DNA of 64,000 nucleotides. It comes from Edaphobacter lichenicola. Its GTDB lineage: Bacteria > Acidobacteriota > Terriglobia > Terriglobales > Acidobacteriaceae. Where the stretch lies: NCBI RefSeq assembly GCF_014201315.1, contig NZ_JACHDY010000005.1, forward strand, positions 124,001-188,000. Reading direction: 5' to 3'. The translations under genes and the position numbers were made by a program. The notes below the pieces were generated by a model. The model was not told the DNA's origin and made no database searches. It saw nothing but the letters and a program-made list of their open reading frames with translations. Below are positions 53,444-61,804 of this stretch, one piece after another (within the stretch, counting starts at the first letter, position 1; each line of letters opens with the position of its first letter).

Positions 53444-53478
53444 AAGAAAAGAGGGGCTCCTTACGGAGCCTTTTCTTT
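53444..53478 (+). terminator. Intrinsic terminator
   Basis: Stem GGCTCC (53455-53460) / GGAGCC (53465-53470) with a TTAC loop, extended by AAAAGAG against TTTTCTTTT, and directly followed by T-rich sequence. It lies 25-30 bp after the secreted-protein stop, so it should isolate this gene from dnaG. Confidence 0.85.
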
Positions 53479-53599
53479 TGCGTTGAGCAAAGATCCTCTC
53501 CGCTGATTTTTCTCCGTCTAAACTCTTATAAGGGCGACAAAAAGAGATTCCTCATCCGTATCCGTTCAGGACGTCGGTTAGAACGCCCTCGCTGCACGT

Positions 53600-55405
53600 A
53601 TGTCTGACAACTTCGCACAAACCGTCAAGCAACAGGCCGATATCGTCCGGATCATCGGCGACTACATCAAGCTGCGCAAATCCGGCGCCCAGAACTATAC
53701 CGGCCTGTGCCCGTTTCACAAGGAGAAGACGGGATCTTTCTCCGTCAACGCAACTCACGGCTACTTCTATTGTTTTGGATGCCACGAAAAGGGCGACGTC
53801 TTCACCTTCGTGATGAAGCTGGAGAACATCAGCTTCCCCGAGGCTATTCGCGTGGTAGCCACCAAGTGCGGCATTCCGCTGCCCAAGCGTGAGTTCAGCT
53901 CTCCTGAGGAGGCCCGCGAGGTCGGCCTTCGCCGGCAGCTTATCGACGTTCACGAAGCAGCCACGCAGTACTTTGAAGCAGCGCTGAAAGCTCCTGAGGC
54001 CGCTCGCGCCCGCGAATACCTGACTGGACGGGGCGTTACGGTCGAGACCATTGCGAAGTTCCGGATCGGCTACGCGCCTGACGACTTCAACCACATGCGC
54101 GAGCAGCTTGCGAAGCACTTCACGGACGAAGTCCTGCGGGCGAGCGGCCTGTTCAGTGCCAAAGAACAGAGCGATGGCGGCCAGGGCCAGCTCTACGCGC
54201 GATTCCGCAAGCGCATCACGTTCCCAATCGCCAATGAGCAGGGGAAGACCATCGCCTTTACTGCACGGGCACTCGACGCGGAAGACGAAAAGGGCCGCCC
54301 CATCGCGAAGTATCTCAACTCCCCCGAGACCCCGCTCTACAGCAAGGGCCAGGTCCTGTTCAACCTGGACAAAGCCAAGGCCGAGATCCGCGCCAATGAC
54401 TTCGCGCTCCTCGTCGAAGGCCAGATGGACTGCATCTCTGTCTTCATGGCCGGCGTCCACAACGTCATCGCCACCTCCGGCACCGCCTTTACCGAGATGC
54501 AGATCCGTCTCCTCGGCCGCTTCACCAAAAACGTCATCGTCAACTTCGACCCCGACGCCGCCGGCGCAATGGCCGCAGAGAAGTCCATCGGCCTGCTTAT
54601 CGAAGAGGGCTTCGTTGTCAAAGTCGTCACCCTCGAGGGCGGCCTCGACCCTGACCGCTTCATCCGCGAGCAGGGCATTACAAAATACCAAACCTTCGGG
54701 TATTACGCGACATCATTGCGCGCCGCCATACGTCATTCCGATTTCCTCATCGACCGCGCCCGCCACCTCTTCCCGGGGCGGACCTCCGACGCCAAGGTGA
54801 AGGCTATCAACTTCCTCCTTCCACATATTCGTCGCATGCCGAATCGCATTCAGCGCGACGAGTTCGCTGCGGACGCTGCACAAAAACTTGGCATAGACTC
54901 TGCGATCCTGCGTCAGGAGCTGAAACAGGCTGCCGCACAACGCGTGGAGAGCGTTCGCTCCCATGCGCACGACCCTGCGAGCGAGACCGAGCGGGTGCTT
55001 CTCCGCGCTCTCGTTCTCCCCGAGGGTGACCCGGCTCGCACTCTGGCTGCTGAACAACTCATCCAACATCCTGAGTGGTATGAGAGTCTTCCCTCTGCTG
55101 GATTACTCGAGTCCCTTGCCAACGCCCCGGTTCCGTCTAACCCGCTCGATGCCGCACCCGACGAGCCCAGCCGAGTTCTTTTGGCCCGCACTCTTCAGGA
55201 GACAGAAGACCCCGATAGCGCCTCGGCCAATGCGCAATCCATGACGGAGCGCGTAAACAACACGCTCGAAACGCTCAAATACCGTCAGCTCGAACGCCGC
55301 CAGCGCGAGCTTCGGACCCTCATCGCCGAAGCTCACCGCCGGGGCGACGATGACACCAAGCTGACCGCGGAAAAGATTCAAATTGACCGAAGGCTGAAAG
55401 AGTAA
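53600..55405 (+). CDS. dnaG: DNA primase DnaG
   Basis: Synthesises RNA primers at the replication fork. Zinc-binding domain: C37, H40, C58 and C61 ('LCPFHKEKTGSFSVNATHGYFYCFGC'). The TOPRIM catalytic core has 'LLVEGQMDCISVFMAG' and 'VNFDPDAAGAMAAEKS'. The C-terminal helicase-binding domain (about 430-601) is present. 601 residues, normal length. ATG 53600; no strong ribosome-binding site. In most relatives I know, rpoD follows directly; here 2.6 kb of unrelated genes intervene. Confidence 0.96.
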   Translation: MSDNFAQTVKQQADIVRIIGDYIKLRKSGAQNYTGLCPFHKEKTGSFSVNATHGYFYCFGCHEKGDVFTFVMKLENISFPEAIRVVATKCGIPLPKREFSSPEEAREVGLRRQLIDVHEAATQYFEAALKAPEAARAREYLTGRGVTVETIAKFRIGYAPDDFNHMREQLAKHFTDEVLRASGLFSAKEQSDGGQGQLYARFRKRITFPIANEQGKTIAFTARALDAEDEKGRPIAKYLNSPETPLYSKGQVLFNLDKAKAEIRANDFALLVEGQMDCISVFMAGVHNVIATSGTAFTEMQIRLLGRFTKNVIVNFDPDAAGAMAAEKSIGLLIEEGFVVKVVTLEGGLDPDRFIREQGITKYQTFGYYATSLRAAIRHSDFLIDRARHLFPGRTSDAKVKAINFLLPHIRRMPNRIQRDEFAADAAQKLGIDSAILRQELKQAAAQRVESVRSHAHDPASETERVLLRALVLPEGDPARTLAAEQLIQHPEWYESLPSAGLLESLANAPVPSNPLDAAPDEPSRVLLARTLQETEDPDSASANAQSMTERVNNTLETLKYRQLERRQRELRTLIAEAHRRGDDDTKLTAEKIQIDRRLKE

Positions 55406-55530
55406 TGACGCCTCTTCCTCGTTTCTGAGGAACATCCTTCAAATCAGCGGGCGAGAAGAAAGTAGACTTGCTCTGTATCCAGAAAACAATCAGGGAACCA
55501 CCGGGAAACCACCAGGAACAACACTCAGTC

Positions 55531-56931
55531 ATGACTATGGACGGGTCCACAAAGCGAAGGCTGATGCTCGGCTTCCTGACCAACTGGGTAGGGAAACTCT
55601 CCACTACCGTGATTCAGTTCGTTCAGATTCCGGTCTTCCTCCACTTCTGGAGCGTACCGCTCTATGGCGAATGGATGATCGTCAACTCCATCCCTGCGTA
55701 TCTCAGCTTCAGCAACGCCGGCTTCGGCTCGGTTGCGGGCAATGAGATGACCATGTTGGTGGCGCGCGATGACCGTGCCGCTGCGCTCCGCGTCTTCCAG
55801 AGCTGCTGGTGGCTTATTGCCCTCATCTGCACGGCGACGATCGTCCTGCTCTCGGGAACCCTCTACTATCTTCCTGCCTCCCGCCTGCTAAGGCTCACCA
55901 CGCTGGGGGAGTCCGATACCAAGTGGATCATCTTCTACCTTGGGGTCTCCGTGCTGCTCGGTCAGTTGGAGCAACTGCTGCAGTCGGCCTACCGGGCAGT
56001 TGGCCGTTATCCCTACGGCACCTTCCTCAAGAATATGTTTTCCCTGTTCGCCTTTGGCTGCATGATCGGTGCGGTCACGCTGGGCGCGGGAGCACGTACG
56101 ACGGCGTTGGTCTTTGCCTCGGTCAACGTGGCCATCACCCTATTTTTCTGCATTTTGGTGCGCCGCGACATTCCCTGGATTGAGTACGGGTGGCAACATG
56201 CCAGCTTCGCCGAGATTCGCAAGCTGGCCCGTCCGGCCTTCGCCTTTATGGGATTTCCCCTGGGCAATGCCCTCAGCCTTCAGGGCAGCCTGCTTGCTGT
56301 CGGCTATGCGCTGGGGCCCACCGAGGTGGTTATCTTCAGCACGGCCCGCACCGTCTCGCGGGTTGCGCTGCAGATGGTCCAGATGGTCAACAACACCTTC
56401 GAGCCCGAGATGTCGATCGCCTTCGGGGCGGGAAACTATGAGCTGACTCGCACGCTCCTCCGCCGCGCCTGCCAGCTGGCCCTTATCGTGGCGCTGGTGC
56501 TGGTTCTGGTGATGCTGAGCTTCGGGCCGTGGTTCCTGGTTCACTGGACGGGTGGCCACGTGCCGCCGAGCCGGCCGCTGCTCAGCATTCTTCTCGTCAT
56601 CGTCGTTCTGTACGCCCTGTGGTCCACCTGCGGCACCCTGATGACCTCCACCAATCAGCATCAGCGGCTTGCCACCTACTACATTCTCGGCACTAGTGTC
56701 GCCTGCGTCCTGTGCTACGTGCTGGCGGGAGCCTACGGCCTCTATGGAGCGGCTGCCTCGCTCCTGATCTCCGAGATCGTCATGAACCTGTACGTTGTGC
56801 CTGCCTGCCTGCGGATCGCTCGCGATACCCTGCCGGCTTTCCTGGCCAGCATGCTCCACTATCCGCCGTCGCTGCGACCGGCCTCGCTTCTTGCCCGAAT
56901 CCGCCGTTCCAGACCCGGCTTTGAAAGCTAA
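55531..56931 (+). CDS. Flippase of the polysaccharide exporter (Wzx/MATE-like) superfamily
   Basis: Integral membrane protein with about 12 helices, from 'LTNWVGKLSTTVIQFVQIPVFLHFWSVPLYGEWMIVNSIPAYLSF' at the N-terminus to 'YGLYGAAASLLISEIVMNLYVVPACL'. Such proteins flip undecaprenyl-linked oligosaccharides across the inner membrane. No glycosyltransferase cluster surrounds it; it sits alone between dnaG and the toxin-antitoxin genes, in the same direction. ATG 55531 (MTMDGS) with no clear ribosome-binding site; the longer frame from 55468 runs out of sequence similarity. Partner polysaccharide unknown. Confidence 0.85.
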   Translation: MTMDGSTKRRLMLGFLTNWVGKLSTTVIQFVQIPVFLHFWSVPLYGEWMIVNSIPAYLSFSNAGFGSVAGNEMTMLVARDDRAAALRVFQSCWWLIALICTATIVLLSGTLYYLPASRLLRLTTLGESDTKWIIFYLGVSVLLGQLEQLLQSAYRAVGRYPYGTFLKNMFSLFAFGCMIGAVTLGAGARTTALVFASVNVAITLFFCILVRRDIPWIEYGWQHASFAEIRKLARPAFAFMGFPLGNALSLQGSLLAVGYALGPTEVVIFSTARTVSRVALQMVQMVNNTFEPEMSIAFGAGNYELTRTLLRRACQLALIVALVLVLVMLSFGPWFLVHWTGGHVPPSRPLLSILLVIVVLYALWSTCGTLMTSTNQHQRLATYYILGTSVACVLCYVLAGAYGLYGAAASLLISEIVMNLYVVPACLRIARDTLPAFLASMLHYPPSLRPASLLARIRRSRPGFES

Positions 56932-56948
56932 TAAAAAACTTCTCTCGG

Positions 56949-56967
56949 TTATAACGTGAGTTATAAT
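56949..56967 (+). promoter_or_regulatory. Candidate promoter with overlapping operator for the toxin-antitoxin cluster
   Basis: TTATAAC-GTGA-GTTATAA is a perfect 7-bp inverted repeat (56949-56966); its right arm contains a perfect -10 box TATAAT (56962-56967). No convincing -35 box is placed. It lies 19 bp before the antitoxin ATG. Inverted repeats over the promoter are where toxin-antitoxin operons are usually autoregulated, so the antitoxin is the likely binder (inference). Confidence 0.72.
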
Positions 56968-56986
56968 AAACGCATGGAGATGCGCC

Positions 56987-57214
56987 ATGGCTAACGCAGT
57001 AAAAATTACCACAATCGGCAATTCAGTCGGAATCGTTCTGCCTAAGGAGATTCTCGCTAAGTTGAACGTAGAAAAGGGCGATAGCCTGTATTTCCTTGAC
57101 ACTCCTGACGGCATTAAACTCACTGCATACGATCAGAATTTTGCTGATGAGATGGAGTCTGCGAGACGAATCATGCGAAAGAATCGTGATGTCCTCAGGA
57201 AGTTAGCGGAGTAA
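56987..57214 (+). CDS. AbrB/MazE-type antitoxin
   Basis: 75-residue swapped-hairpin DNA-binding protein: 'MANAVKITTIGNSVGIVLPKEILAKLNVEKGDSLYFLDTPDGI' is the typical AbrB/MazE/SpoVT motif (strand, GNSxGIxLPKE, strand), followed by an acidic-basic helix 'FADEMESARRIMRKNRDVLRKL' that would bind the toxin. ATG 56987 is preceded by GGAGATGCGCC, giving a GGAG ribosome-binding site. Its stop overlaps the next gene's start by one base (TAATG). Binds DNA and neutralises the Doc protein; this pairing with AbrB rather than Phd is known for this toxin family. Confidence 0.9.
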   Translation: MANAVKITTIGNSVGIVLPKEILAKLNVEKGDSLYFLDTPDGIKLTAYDQNFADEMESARRIMRKNRDVLRKLAE

Positions 57215-57609
57215 TGGAAGAGCCACTTTGGATTTCAAAAAAAGCCGTGCTTGCGATGCATCAGGAGCAACTCGCCGAGCACGGCGGCTCGGATGGCATC
57301 CGCGACGAAACTTTGCTTGACTCCGCGCTCGCCAAGCCGCGAAACGTCTTAGCGTATGCGGATGCACCCGATATTTTTCGTCTCGCCGCCTCCAATGCCT
57401 TTGGAATCGCACGCAATCACGCATTTGTCGACGGCAACAAACGCACCCCCCTGGTGGTTTCGCTGACATTTTTAGATCGAAACGGCTGGGACCTGGAAGC
57501 CTCCAAAGAAGACGTCTACTTCACCTTTCTGCACCTAGCCGACGGCTCCCTGAGCGAGGACGAGCTGACCGCCTGGTTCGCCAAACATGCTGTTCTCTTG
57601 GAGAGATGA
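57214..57609 (+). CDS. Doc-like toxin of the Fic/Doc superfamily
   Basis: Death-on-curing family toxin, a kinase-like Fic fold that phosphorylates elongation factor Tu and stops translation. The core motif is 'HAFVDGNKR' (69-77), with 'GGSDGIRDETLLDSALAKP' before it and 'FLHLADGSLSEDELTAWF' after, all diagnostic for Doc. 131 residues, normal length. Start ATG 57214 overlaps the antitoxin stop; stop TGA overlaps the third gene's ATG by four bases, so three genes are translationally coupled. AMPylation instead of phosphorylation is possible if the motif behaves as Fic, but the shorter Doc form fits best. Confidence 0.92.
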   Translation: MEEPLWISKKAVLAMHQEQLAEHGGSDGIRDETLLDSALAKPRNVLAYADAPDIFRLAASNAFGIARNHAFVDGNKRTPLVVSLTFLDRNGWDLEASKEDVYFTFLHLADGSLSEDELTAWFAKHAVLLER

Positions 57610-57860
57610 CCAATTTTCAGAGCACTACCCCTGGATACAGGAATAAGCATGGTCAGATTGTCATCTCCCGGACTGGATTTCCTTCGGAGTCCTTCCCCGG
57701 CCAGACCATCTACCACTTGCGTTGCAGCCATTGCCACCATGACTATGGTTCTGCCGGGAAAGATATTCACCTGCGCCGTTGTCCAAGTCACCAGAACGGC
57801 ATGAAGGGCGAGCCACTTCGCACGGCTCCGCCGAATCTTTTTTCCTCGGAATGCGTCTAA
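57606..57860 (+). CDS. Small zinc-ribbon protein, third gene of the toxin-antitoxin cluster
   Basis: 84 residues: 'GYRNKHGQIVISRTGFPSESFPGQTIYHLRCSHCHHDYGSAGKDIHLRRCPSHQNGM'. The C-x2-C plus later C and H ('CSHCHH', 'CPSHQ') form a probable single zinc site. I recognise a family of small proteins of this pattern (RCxHCxHxYGxxGxDIxxRxCPxCQ) that occurs scattered in bacteria without assigned function. It overlaps the Doc stop by 4 bp (ATGA), so it is likely translated together with the toxin. Role in toxin control, if any, is unknown. Confidence 0.78.
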   Translation: MTNFQSTTPGYRNKHGQIVISRTGFPSESFPGQTIYHLRCSHCHHDYGSAGKDIHLRRCPSHQNGMKGEPLRTAPPNLFSSECV

Positions 57861-58068
57861 CTATTGTGGTATCCTGTGATTCGCTGGGGAAGTGTGCCTT
57901 CGAATGCCCAGACCCTCTATAGGGTCAATCGGGCTTGCCAACGCGGTCTAAACCGCAATCTGCTCCCTGCCCATTACGTTACAACCAAGGGACAAGTCCG
58001 CCTGAATATCACAATTACTACCAGCGGCATCCCAATTATCAGAATCTTTTGCAGGAGTGCGCACAGCC

Positions 58069-59778
58069 GTGGCTGAAGAAATCGACAAGTACGAAGACGA
58101 TATAGACAAGCTCATCGACACCGGGAAAGAGAAGGGATATCTCACCTATGGCGAGGTCAACGACCTGCTGCCTGGAGATATTACCACCCCCGACGATCTC
58201 GATGACCTTCTCACCACCATCAACACGCAGGGCATCGACGTGCTCTCGGGGGAAGAGCGCGCCAGTGGCCGCGACAAGTACGAACCTGAGGCCGGCGAAG
58301 AGTCCGACGACGTAGAGCTCGACTTGTCGCCCGGCACGCTCGAGAAGACCAACGACCCTGTCCGTATGTACCTCCGCGAGATGGGCACCGTTCCCCTGCT
58401 TACCCGTGAGGGCGAAGTCGAGATCGCCAAGCGCATTGAACGCGGCCAGCTTCGCGTCATGAAGGCTATTTCGCGCTCGCCTATTGTCATTCGCGAGATC
58501 GTCGGGCTCGGCGAAGACCTGCGCCGCGGTGTTCGCAACATCAAGGAAGTCGTTACCTTCGATGAAGAAGAGCTTACGGAAGAGATTTTGCAGGCTCGCG
58601 TCCGCGCCACTGCCGGCCGTATCGACGTCATCGTCAAGCACCAGAAGAAGCTCCACGCCCTCGAAGAAAAGCTCGAAGCGCCTGCGGGCAAAGACGCCAA
58701 GGCCAAGGCCAGGGAGACCCGTAAGACCCGCTGGCTTATCGGCCGCGAACACGTTTATATCAACCGTATTGTTCGCGAGCTGAAGTACACGAATGGCGAA
58801 AAGAAGCGCCTGCTCGACAAGGTCAACAAGACCGTTGACGCCATGCGCACCCTCGAGCGCCAGATCAAGACCCTTGAGGCCAAGCACGAGGCCTCGAAGT
58901 CCGAAGAGCTGCGCAAGGAGTATCGCCGCCAGCAGAAGAACTGCCGCACCGATCTCGAACGTGTCGAAGCCGATGCAGGCATCTCGCTGGTCGATCTGAA
59001 GCGCACGCAGCGCGAGATGATCCAGGGAGACATGGACGCTGAGCGCGCCAAGCGGGAGCTCATCGAGGCCAATCTTCGCCTCGTTGTTTCGATCGCGAAG
59101 AAGTACACGAACCGCGGCCTACAGTTCCTCGACCTCATTCAGGAGGGCAATATCGGCCTCATGAAGGCTGTTGATAAGTTTGAGTACCGTCGTGGTTACA
59201 AATTCTCGACCTACGCCACGTGGTGGATCCGTCAGGCCATTACCCGCGCCATTGCGGACCAGGCTCGCACCATCCGCATACCGGTCCACATGATCGAGAC
59301 AATCAACAAGCTCATCCGCACCTCGCGTCAACTGGTGCAGGAGCTTGGCCGCGAGGCGTCGTCGGAAGAGATCGCCCGCCGTATGGACATCCCTGTCGCG
59401 AAGGTCCGCAAGGTTCTGAAGATCGCGCAGGAGCCCATCTCGCTTGAGACTCCTATCGGAGAAGAAGAAGACTCGCACCTTGGAGACTTCATCGAAGACC
59501 GCATGGCCGTCTCACCGGCGGACGCTGTCATCAGCGTCAACCTGAAGGAGTACACCTCGCAGGTGCTGCGCACCCTGACTCCGCGCGAAGAGCGTGTGAT
59601 CAAGATGCGGTTCGGCCTCGAAGACGGTTCCGAGCATACGCTCGAAGAGGTTGGCCAGTCCTTCCAGGTCACCCGCGAGCGTATCCGTCAGATAGAGGCC
59701 AAGGCACTCCGCAAGCTCCGTCACCCCAGCCGCAGCCGCAAGCTGAAGGCCTTCGTCGACGGCGTCAAGGATATGTAA
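58069..59778 (+). CDS. rpoD: Primary sigma factor RpoD (sigma-70)
   Basis: Directs RNA polymerase to housekeeping promoters. Region 1.1 fragment at the N-terminus ('[28 protein letters not shown]'), region 1.2 '[31 protein letters not shown]', a large non-conserved insert (about 150-310), region 2 '[65 protein letters not shown]' and region 4 '[45 protein letters not shown]' are complete. GTG 58069 (reading [10 protein letters not shown]) has AGGAG about 11 nt upstream; GTG 58057 is the in-frame alternative. A terminator follows at 59804. Confidence 0.97.
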   Translation: MAEEIDKYEDDIDKLIDTGKEKGYLTYGEVNDLLPGDITTPDDLDDLLTTINTQGIDVLSGEERASGRDKYEPEAGEESDDVELDLSPGTLEKTNDPVRMYLREMGTVPLLTREGEVEIAKRIERGQLRVMKAISRSPIVIREIVGLGEDLRRGVRNIKEVVTFDEEELTEEILQARVRATAGRIDVIVKHQKKLHALEEKLEAPAGKDAKAKARETRKTRWLIGREHVYINRIVRELKYTNGEKKRLLDKVNKTVDAMRTLERQIKTLEAKHEASKSEELRKEYRRQQKNCRTDLERVEADAGISLVDLKRTQREMIQGDMDAERAKRELIEANLRLVVSIAKKYTNRGLQFLDLIQEGNIGLMKAVDKFEYRRGYKFSTYATWWIRQAITRAIADQARTIRIPVHMIETINKLIRTSRQLVQELGREASSEEIARRMDIPVAKVRKVLKIAQEPISLETPIGEEEDSHLGDFIEDRMAVSPADAVISVNLKEYTSQVLRTLTPREERVIKMRFGLEDGSEHTLEEVGQSFQVTRERIRQIEAKALRKLRHPSRSRKLKAFVDGVKDM

Positions 59779-59803
59779 CAACCCTCAGGCAAGGAAAACT
59801 TAG

Positions 59804-59833
59804 CGGGCGACGGCGTGAGCTGCCGCCCGTTTT
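59804..59833 (+). terminator. Intrinsic terminator after rpoD
   Basis: Hairpin CGGGCG(A)CGGC (59804-59814) with GCTG(C)CGCCCG (59819-59829), a GC-rich stem with one mismatch and a G-T pair, followed by TTTT. It lies 26 bp after the rpoD stop codon. Confidence 0.78.
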
Positions 59834-59919
59834 ACTTTGCATACCGCCTCCGAAGTAGCAGCCGTTCCATAGGGATCATCTGCGATGATGGTTATCAACA
59901 CGGAGGATCTCCCCGCCGC

Positions 59920-61764
59920 ATGACACTCCCCTTGTCGGAGCCTAACCGTCTTCCTTACTGGCTGCGTCGCCTCTGGCCCATCTACTGTTTTCTTGCCGCC
60001 CTCGTAACCTTCGGCTACGCGCTCTACGATCCCTACCAGATCGATGGCGACGCCGTCTCCTACATGGACATCGGGGACCTCATCCGCGCTCACAATTGGC
60101 ACGGCGTCGTCAACGGCTACTGGAACCCACTCTATCCTGCTGCTCTCGCCCTCGGCCACGTCGTCTTCCACGCCACTCGCTTCACCGAGCTTCACGCCTA
60201 CTACATGGTTAACTTCGGCGTGTTCCTGCTGGAGATGCTGGCCATCGTCGCTTTCACAGACGCTCTTATCCAACTTCGCGACCTCCGCGAAGACTCGACG
60301 GCTTCACCAAACGCCGGATCATTCCTTCCTGCATCTTTTGTTTTAGACCGCTACACCCTGCGCTACCTCGGTGTAGGACTACTTGTCATCTCGACCCAGC
60401 GCGAACTCAGCATGGGCAAGGTTCGTCCTGATGCGCTCCTTCAGGCCTTCCTGCTTCTCGGCCTGGCCGCGCTGTTGAAACATCTCGCATCGAGCCAGCT
60501 GCGTTACGCCGCGCTGATGGGCATCTTCCTCGGCCTTGCTTACCTCACCAAATCCTTCGCCTTCCTGTTCACTCTCCTCTGCATCATTGCGCTGATTCTC
60601 TTTCGCGCTTTCTGGCAGCGGCATTCTGCCAGCAGGATCGCAGCGGCAAGTCTTCTCGCATTGGTCTGCTTCTTGGTGATTGCGGGTCCATTTATTGCCG
60701 CGCTCTCCAGGCAAAAGGGACGCTTCGACTTCGGGGACTCCGGCACTCTCAACTACGCGTGGTTCATCAGCGGCACAGAAAAGATGCATCTCCAGCCTAA
60801 CCAGACGTCACTCTTCGGTGCATCTGAGGTTCATCTCAAACATCCAGAAAAACAGTTACTCCAATCGCCGGGCATCTTCAGCTATCGTCAGCTTCCCTAT
60901 GGCACCTATCCCGACTGGTTCGACAACTCGTTCTGGAACGACCAGGTGAAGGCGCACATGAACCCGCGCATCGAGATCGTCGTTGTGGGCCAGTGCATCG
61001 TGCGCATTATTCGGTACATTGCGAATCACCCCGAGGCTTGGCTCCTTCTCGTTCTTCTTCTGCTTATGGGAGGGTGCCTGTCCCGAGACTGGCAACCCTC
61101 CTCCAATGCTTTCTGGGTCGCACCATTTCTGCTCGGCCTTGGTGTCCTCGGCATCTACGGCATGGTGAACATCGAGGATCGCTACATCACCGTCGGCCTT
61201 CTCGCGATCCTGTTGCCTCTCTTCGCGGCACTCCGTCTTTCGACTGGCGTTGAAGCATCTGCCACGCGCACCGCAGCCTCGGCAGCCGTGGTTCTGCTTG
61301 CGATTTTGGCTGTCGGCGAGTCCGCTCGGACGGTCGGAGAGCTTCGTCGGGAACTCCCCTTCGCCGGGCTGCCTGCCGGGTGGTACAGCCCCAGCATCTT
61401 CGGGGCTGCCCACGCACTCAATGACATGGGCGTAGGCCCTGGCGATACCGTCGCGTGCATCGGAACCACCGCCTGCCTCTACGATCCTTATTGGGCGCGA
61501 CTGGCTGGTGTCCGCGTCCTCACCGAGATCTATGTGCCAACCACGCCTCTCTATCCCTCCTTTGCTGCTATGCCCAACCGCGACGAGGCCATCGACGTCG
61601 TGCGTCGTCAGGGCGACAAGGTACTCATTGGCTACTTCACCCCTGGCCTCATGACCGGCACGAATCCGATCTCGGCGGGCTGGCATGAGCTGGACAGCTC
61701 CCCTTTTTACGTTCTTCCTCTTAACCTTCCTACGGCGACTACTACGGAAAACCTTCACCCCTGA
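59920..61764 (+). CDS. Membrane glycosyltransferase-like protein, PMT/GT39 type
   Basis: 614 residues with about 11 transmembrane helices and the acidic first loop expected for lipid-phosphate-sugar transferases: 'DPYQIDGDAVSYMDIGDLIRAHNWHGVVNGYWNPLYPAALALGHVVF' (about 30-75), where D-G-D-A-V replaces the usual DE. The later helices and 'YGMVNIEDRYITVGLLAILLPLFAALR' fit the ArnT/PMT fold. C-terminal soluble domain 'GVGPGDTVACIGTTACLYDPYWARLAGVRVLTEIYVP'. ATG 59920. It overlaps in position with the next gene's upstream region, and the two genes likely act together on a lipid-linked sugar. Confidence 0.78.
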   Translation: MTLPLSEPNRLPYWLRRLWPIYCFLAALVTFGYALYDPYQIDGDAVSYMDIGDLIRAHNWHGVVNGYWNPLYPAALALGHVVFHATRFTELHAYYMVNFGVFLLEMLAIVAFTDALIQLRDLREDSTASPNAGSFLPASFVLDRYTLRYLGVGLLVISTQRELSMGKVRPDALLQAFLLLGLAALLKHLASSQLRYAALMGIFLGLAYLTKSFAFLFTLLCIIALILFRAFWQRHSASRIAAASLLALVCFLVIAGPFIAALSRQKGRFDFGDSGTLNYAWFISGTEKMHLQPNQTSLFGASEVHLKHPEKQLLQSPGIFSYRQLPYGTYPDWFDNSFWNDQVKAHMNPRIEIVVVGQCIVRIIRYIANHPEAWLLLVLLLLMGGCLSRDWQPSSNAFWVAPFLLGLGVLGIYGMVNIEDRYITVGLLAILLPLFAALRLSTGVEASATRTAASAAVVLLAILAVGESARTVGELRRELPFAGLPAGWYSPSIFGAAHALNDMGVGPGDTVACIGTTACLYDPYWARLAGVRVLTEIYVPTTPLYPSFAAMPNRDEAIDVVRRQGDKVLIGYFTPGLMTGTNPISAGWHELDSSPFYVLPLNLPTATTTENLHP

Positions 61765-61804
61765 CGCCGCTAGTCCCATATCATCACTCTGGTACATGCA
61801 AACA

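Noticed and set aside
57861..58068. Possible small gene or tRNA between the toxin cluster and rpoD
   Set aside because: No cloverleaf could be drawn and the 70-codon frame shows no protein character; treated as rpoD leader.
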